A stretch of DNA of 8,259 nucleotides from assembly GCA_009845645.1 (NCBI GenBank), contig VXZF01000590.1:1-8259 (forward strand). The letters are read 5' to 3'. Position 1 is the stretch's first letter. Every line of letters starts with the position of its first letter. The notes below the pieces were generated by a model. It worked only from the letters and a program-made list of their open reading frames with translations, made no database searches and was not told the origin of the DNA. The translations under genes were made by a program, and so were the position numbers. The DNA is from Gemmatimonadota bacterium (GTDB taxonomy: Bacteria > Latescibacterota > UBA2968 > UBA8231). Positions 5,547 to 8,259 of this stretch are shown here, one piece after another.

Positions 5547-6877
5547 TCGTACAAATCGTCCAAAGCGCCTATTAGCTCTGGGTCAATTACGACACCATCT
5601 GGGCCGACCCAGACGTACGAGGGAATCCCGCTTATGTGGTATATCTCCGTTGGCTTGGTCTCGTTTTCTACTTCGATTACCTGGGGCCATTCGATCCCGT
5701 TCTTCTCCACATAGCGAAGCACTGCCTCGCGGCTCTTATCTTCGCTGATGCCGATAATTTCGAGGCCGTGCGTCTGCTTCGTCCCATATATCTCCACTAG
5801 CTCTGGTGTATCCTCTATGCATGGTCCACATCTTGTGTGCCAGAAGTTGAGCAGGACATGACGTCCTCGGAAGTCAGCGAGGCGGAGCGTATCGCCGTGG
5901 ATATCTACAACCGCAAATTCGGGCGCGGGTTCACCTTTTGTTATAGCGGTCTTGGGGGGGACTTCCACGTCGGTCGGTACCAGCACGATCTTATCCCCGG
6001 TCGGGCTGATCGTCTCAACCTGAAGCGATCTGCCGAAGATGTTGAAGGGGCTATCGGTCCGGTAGGTCTCGCGGGATTGCATTTTATTTTCAAAGAGCCC
6101 ATCCTTGTTTAGATCCCAAAGGATGCGGCCGAGATTGTCGTGATAGGTGGCTGCGTCGAGCCTGCTCACTACAGCTAGTCTGACTTCCTTGCCGCTTAGT
6201 TCGACTGATCCTACCCGCATGTCGAACACATGCCCTCTGAAATAGGGATTATCAGGGCTCCTGTTTTCTGGAAAATTCTCGAACTTGAACACCGCGACGG
6301 GTACGGTCTTCTCTTTTACTTCCTCGCCGTCGGTATATTCGAAGTGGACCTCTGACTCTGCGCGAATTCCATAAACAGTGTCGCCAAACTTAGAGTTCGA
6401 GGGATAGATCGGCTTCTCGTCCACGAAGTCTTCGTCGTTGTCAGAGTCAAAGTAGAAGACTTCTTTGCCATCGGCGTCTAGCGCATTGATCCAGGAAACT
6501 TGGGAGTCGGGGAGTTCGCGGCGCGGAGGCGTCCACAGGCGCTCCAAGCCTCGTTCTGACGAACGCGACAAGAGGACGGATTCCGCACTGAGATCAAATA
6601 TGCCGTAGAAGAGGATTCTATCGGTTGGCGGCAGGCCCCGGAGACCGACTTCGATGGGCTCCTTGCCGACCCAGTTCTCGTCTTCAAAGTCGAGTCCTGG
6701 CCAACCATAAAAGTTGCCGAGCACCTCCTCATTGGGCCGCACCCACTGCAACGGGATGACGATCTGGTCGTCTTCGTTACTCGTGCCCATTACCGCACTG
6801 GTGCAGAAGAAAGTTAAGAGTGCCAAGAGTACCGCTTTCTGTTTTGAACTATCGCCATTAGGCTTTTGTCTGATCAT
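5537..6877 (-). CDS. TlpA/ResA-like thioredoxin-fold protein with a large unrecognised N-terminal region
   Basis: A 446-residue exported protein. A signal peptide or anchor covers about 14-31 (AVLLALLTFFCTSAVMG). Residues about 40-305 are a region I do not recognise: predicted mostly beta, acidic, with Asp-rich stretches DSDNDEDF (144-151) and DLNKDGLFENK (255-265) that look like calcium-binding loops. The C-terminal domain (about 313-446) is TlpA/ResA-like: GEPAPEF, LNFWHTRCGPC with the redox motif Cys350-Gly-Pro-Cys353, IIGISED, and the cis-proline in GIPSY (Pro419). Such domains reduce or shuffle periplasmic disulfides, often in cytochrome c maturation. The ATG at 6877 lies inside the 3' end of a relic of gene X, overlapping its TAA by 20 nt, with AGAGG nine bases upstream. 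Third codon positions appear less GC-rich than in the genes to the left. Confidence 0.85.
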   Translation of the reverse strand: MIRQKPNGDSSKQKAVLLALLTFFCTSAVMGTSNEDDQIVIPLQWVRPNEEVLGNFYGWPGLDFEDENWVGKEPIEVGLRGLPPTDRILFYGIFDLSAESVLLSRSSERGLERLWTPPRRELPDSQVSWINALDADGKEVFYFDSDNDEDFVDEKPIYPSNSKFGDTVYGIRAESEVHFEYTDGEEVKEKTVPVAVFKFENFPENRSPDNPYFRGHVFDMRVGSVELSGKEVRLAVVSRLDAATYHDNLGRILWDLNKDGLFENKMQSRETYRTDSPFNIFGRSLQVETISPTGDKIVLVPTDVEVPPKTAITKGEPAPEFAVVDIHGDTLRLADFRGRHVLLNFWHTRCGPCIEDTPELVEIYGTKQTHGLEIIGISEDKSREAVLRYVEKNGIEWPQVIEVENETKPTEIYHISGIPSYVWVGPDGVVIDPELIGALDDLYDAF

Positions 6878-7013
6878 CTTGCGCCGCCTCTGGGGTTAGG
6901 GAAAATTCTACATCGTCTAGCTGCCGTTGAAGATGGGCTAATACTTCGTCGCGGTGTTGCAAGGCTAGCAAGTCGTCGTTGACAATGGGTGTCGCCGGTG
7001 CCAGCGTCTGCTA
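6842..7013. repeat. Diverged direct repeat, copy A (X end / TlpA-like start junction)
   Basis: This segment aligns with 7962-8127 in the same orientation. The 96-nt core 6858-6953 versus 7975-8070 is gap-free with 81 matches (84%), including the first 24 nt identical. Outside the core, similarity is weaker but keeps the reading frame, with a one-codon difference on the gene-X side and one on the far side of the stop. The two copies flank the beta-barrel gene. Confidence 0.85.
6858..7010 (-). pseudogene. Relic of the C-terminus of a second copy of gene X
   Basis: A 50-codon open stretch after an in-frame TAG (7013-7011) and ending in TAA (6860-6858), with no ATG start. Its last 31 residues, RDEVLAHL onward to DDQTKA, match the C-terminus of gene X at 23 of 31 positions (RDEVLAHL to DDQTEA). 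Alignment can be carried back to the TAG, which falls where gene X has a Trp codon (TGG in WQAL). Upstream of that, only 10 bases separate it from the stop of the beta-barrel gene, so the rest of the copy is gone. It is in the same frame as the beta-barrel gene. Its 3' end now supplies the ribosome binding region and start codon of the TlpA-like gene. Translation from a TTG inside it as a tiny peptide is possible but unsupported. Confidence 0.8.
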
Positions 7014-7022
7014 AAGCGATCC

Positions 7023-7913
7023 TCAGAACTGGTATAGCAAGCTGAGGCTTGCGCCCCAGAACTGGGTGTCGTCCGTGGTGATAGTGTATAAAATCGGCTC
7101 GCCGCGCCCCACTGTGGAGTCGTGGCTGCGCAGTTGATCCCACTCGGTTTTTTCGCTTGCGAACTCGCCGGAAGCCGTCCAGCGCAACTTGAGGTCCAGA
7201 GCGGCGCGATCGCCGATCTGATAGGCCGCGCCGGCGAGCAGTTGATAGCCTATGCGGCGGTCGGTCAGCCGCGCTTGGCCGATCGTGGTTGAACCAGCGA
7301 TTTTCGCGTTCAAATCCGGGTCTGCAAACGTCCTAATCCGGCTGGGGTCGTCATTGCGCTTCCAATTGGTAAAATAGTAGAGCGACGTGCTTGCGATCCC
7401 TGCTCCAGCCCCGGCGTACGACACTAGCGCCGGCCCCAACGCAAAGTCGTAGTAAGCGTTGGCGAACAGGTTGTGCGCTAGCAAATTATCGACCCCGGCG
7501 ATGGCCAATTCGATTTCCTGATCCTGCTTGTCGAGGGTTATTGCGTCGAAGATGCCAATGTCGGAGCGCTCGTCGTAGGTCGCGCTGCGGTGGAAGTACT
7601 CCCCCTCGATTCTGAAGGCTCCCCAGCGATAGCCAAGAGCGAAGCCCGACCCGATTCCGGAGCCGCCGCCAAACGCATTTTCCCATTCCGTTGGGGCTGG
7701 CAATGAATCGCATTCATCGGTCACTTCCAAGCCGTCCGGATTGATGATTCGGTCGCACTTGGTACTCCAGTCGTTGTCGGTGCCCCGCACGTCCATTGCC
7801 GGAGCAACGGCGATCCCCAAGCCCATCTGAATGTACGGGCCGTCTTGGCCTAGGGCGTGGCTATAGAAGCCCAGCAGGGAGATCGTCCACAGCAAGAATT
7901 TTTGAGGTATCAC
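7023..7913 (-). CDS. Outer-membrane beta-barrel protein, P44/Msp2-like
   Basis: A 296-residue secreted protein with a signal peptide at 1-22 (FLLWTISLLGFYSHALG, then QDG). Alternating hydrophobic/polar strands run through the mature part (GFALGYRWGAFRIEGEYF, LDLKLRW, WGASLSLLYQF), and the C-terminal residue is Phe, the usual Bam signal. The loop-rich layout and GSGFALGYRWG...EGEYFHR stretch recall the surface-antigen family of Anaplasma P44/Msp2; that likeness is from memory and moderate. Cys53 and Cys68 are the only cysteines and flank a surface-loop-like acidic segment, so a disulfide is plausible. The start is GTG at 7913: an in-frame TAA lies five codons upstream, no ATG is available, and AAGGAA sits three bases before the GTG. 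It lies between the two copies of the X-end repeat. Its role (porin, adhesin or scaffold) is unknown. Confidence 0.82.
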   Translation of the reverse strand: MIPQKFLLWTISLLGFYSHALGQDGPYIQMGLGIAVAPAMDVRGTDNDWSTKCDRIINPDGLEVTDECDSLPAPTEWENAFGGGSGIGSGFALGYRWGAFRIEGEYFHRSATYDERSDIGIFDAITLDKQDQEIELAIAGVDNLLAHNLFANAYYDFALGPALVSYAGAGAGIASTSLYYFTNWKRNDDPSRIRTFADPDLNAKIAGSTTIGQARLTDRRIGYQLLAGAAYQIGDRAALDLKLRWTASGEFASEKTEWDQLRSHDSTVGRGEPILYTITTDDTQFWGASLSLLYQF

Positions 7914-7916
7914 AGT

Positions 7917-7922
7917 TTCCTT
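7917..7922 (-). promoter_or_regulatory. Ribosome binding site for a GTG start
   Basis: AAGGAA on the minus strand lies three bases before GTG (7913-7911). With the in-frame TAA a few codons upstream, it supports GTG as the start of the beta-barrel gene, although the spacing is short. Confidence 0.6.
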
Positions 7923-7961
7923 TCTTTAAGGATAGGTATAGATGAAATGCAAACTTCAAGT

Positions 7962-8127
7962 TATTCAACCATCGTTAGGCTTCTGTCTGGTCATCTTTCG
8001 TCTCTTCTGGAATAAGAAAAAATTCCACATCGTCTAGCTGCTGCTTAAGATGGGCTAATACTTCGTCGCGGCTCGGCAAGGAGAGGATGTCGGTGCTTCT
8101 AAACGGTTCCCCCGTGAGCGCTTGCCA
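7962..8127. repeat. Diverged direct repeat, copy B (within the intact X end)
   Basis: Partner of 6842-7013. It covers the last 50 or so codons of gene X, its stop, and about 13 bases beyond. Similarity ends near 7962, inside the 61-bp gap before the beta-barrel gene. Being inside the longer open frame, this is likely the functional copy of the X end. Confidence 0.85.
7965..7994 (-). pseudogene. Nine-codon stub matching the start of the TlpA-like gene
   Basis: An ATG at 7994 overlaps the X stop by 20 nt in another frame and reads MTRQKPNDG followed by TGA. The TlpA-like protein starts MIRQKPNGDSS at exactly the same place relative to the relic's stop. Allowing a one-codon deletion, the stub's TGA aligns with a TCA serine codon. 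It therefore looks like the dead beginning of a second TlpA-like gene, or simply the mirror of the shared X-end sequence read in the overlapping frame. Confidence 0.55.
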
Positions 8128-8259
8128 GCGCGCGAGCAAGCCACGCAACTGATGCTGTTGTGTAGCCGTGAATTGCCAGCGGGTGGTTAGCTCGGCGAGG
8201 CCGGGCGGGTCAGCGTGTAGCGCGTGGAGTTGCTGGCTGAGTGTTCGCAGGTGTTCGCC
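7975..8259 (-). CDS. Unrecognised gene X, C-terminal 94 residues (5' end outside window)
   Basis: An uninterrupted frame enters from the right edge and ends in TAA (7977-7975), giving 94 residues. I do not recognise the family. The visible part is hydrophilic and looks helical (LRTLSQQLHALHADP, QQHQLRGLLARWQALTG, DEVLAHLKQQLDDVEF), with two RWQ motifs, an acidic tail (EETKDDQTEA) and no membrane segment. Coding status is supported by GC-rich third positions and by a diverged second copy at 6858-7010: in the 96-nt core the copies differ at 15 bases without any frame change, and 23 of 31 residues are kept. It is followed, 61 bp later, by the beta-barrel gene on the same strand. Since the relic copy overlaps the start of the TlpA-like gene, X may originally have been coupled to a TlpA-like gene. 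Confidence 0.75.
   Translation of the reverse strand, partial: GEHLRTLSQQLHALHADPPGLAELTTRWQFTATQQHQLRGLLARWQALTGEPFRSTDILSLPSRDEVLAHLKQQLDDVEFFLIPEETKDDQTEA

Noticed and set aside
7914..7974. Separate promoter for the beta-barrel gene in the gap after gene X
   Set aside because: The gap is AT-rich, with ttgaa and tatac motifs, but none are at an acceptable -35/-10 spacing, so no promoter could be called.

Overview
The window is GC-rich, densely coded DNA from a Gram-negative-type bacterium. The evidence is an RND-type periplasmic adaptor, a lipoprotein-like M48 metalloprotease, an outer-membrane beta-barrel ending in Phe, and a periplasmic TlpA-like thioredoxin protein. The mix of a spore-photoproduct-lyase homologue, a phytanoyl-CoA dioxygenase-family enzyme and poorly known envelope proteins would suit an uncultivated environmental lineage (for example Latescibacterota- or Gemmatimonadota-like). 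That placement is a guess; no rRNA or marker gene is present.

Layout. Positions 1-3696 carry a minus-strand run, in transcription order: SPL-family radical SAM protein, short-chain dehydrogenase (1-nt gap, probably translationally coupled), M48 metalloprotease, RND/HlyD-type adaptor, and an ATG six bases past the adaptor stop that may open the partner permease, cut off by the window edge. A 9-bp hairpin can form over the adaptor's ribosome binding site. A short AT-rich divergent intergenic region (3697-3812) with a perfect 6+3+6 inverted repeat separates this run from a plus-strand EamA/DMT transporter (3813-4706). The transporter converges tail-to-tail on a PhyH-family Fe(II)/2-oxoglutarate dioxygenase (4714-5502, minus).

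The right third (5537-8259, all minus) is the most unusual part. It reads: the 3' end of an unrecognised gene 'X', an outer-membrane beta-barrel protein, a 50-codon relic of a second copy of X's C-terminus, and a TlpA-like protein with a large unrecognised N-terminal region. The X end and the X relic form a diverged direct repeat of about 170 bp, 84% identical over a 96-nt core, flanking the beta-barrel gene. In both copies an ATG overlaps the X stop by the same 20 nt. In one copy it opens the TlpA-like gene; in the other it opens a 9-codon stub with matching residues that ends in a stop. The simplest reading is an ancestral X-to-TlpA overlapping gene pair whose junction was duplicated, with the beta-barrel gene now between the two copies. 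No tRNA, rRNA, CRISPR array, transposase or integrase was seen, and no stretch longer than 300 bases lacks a gene.
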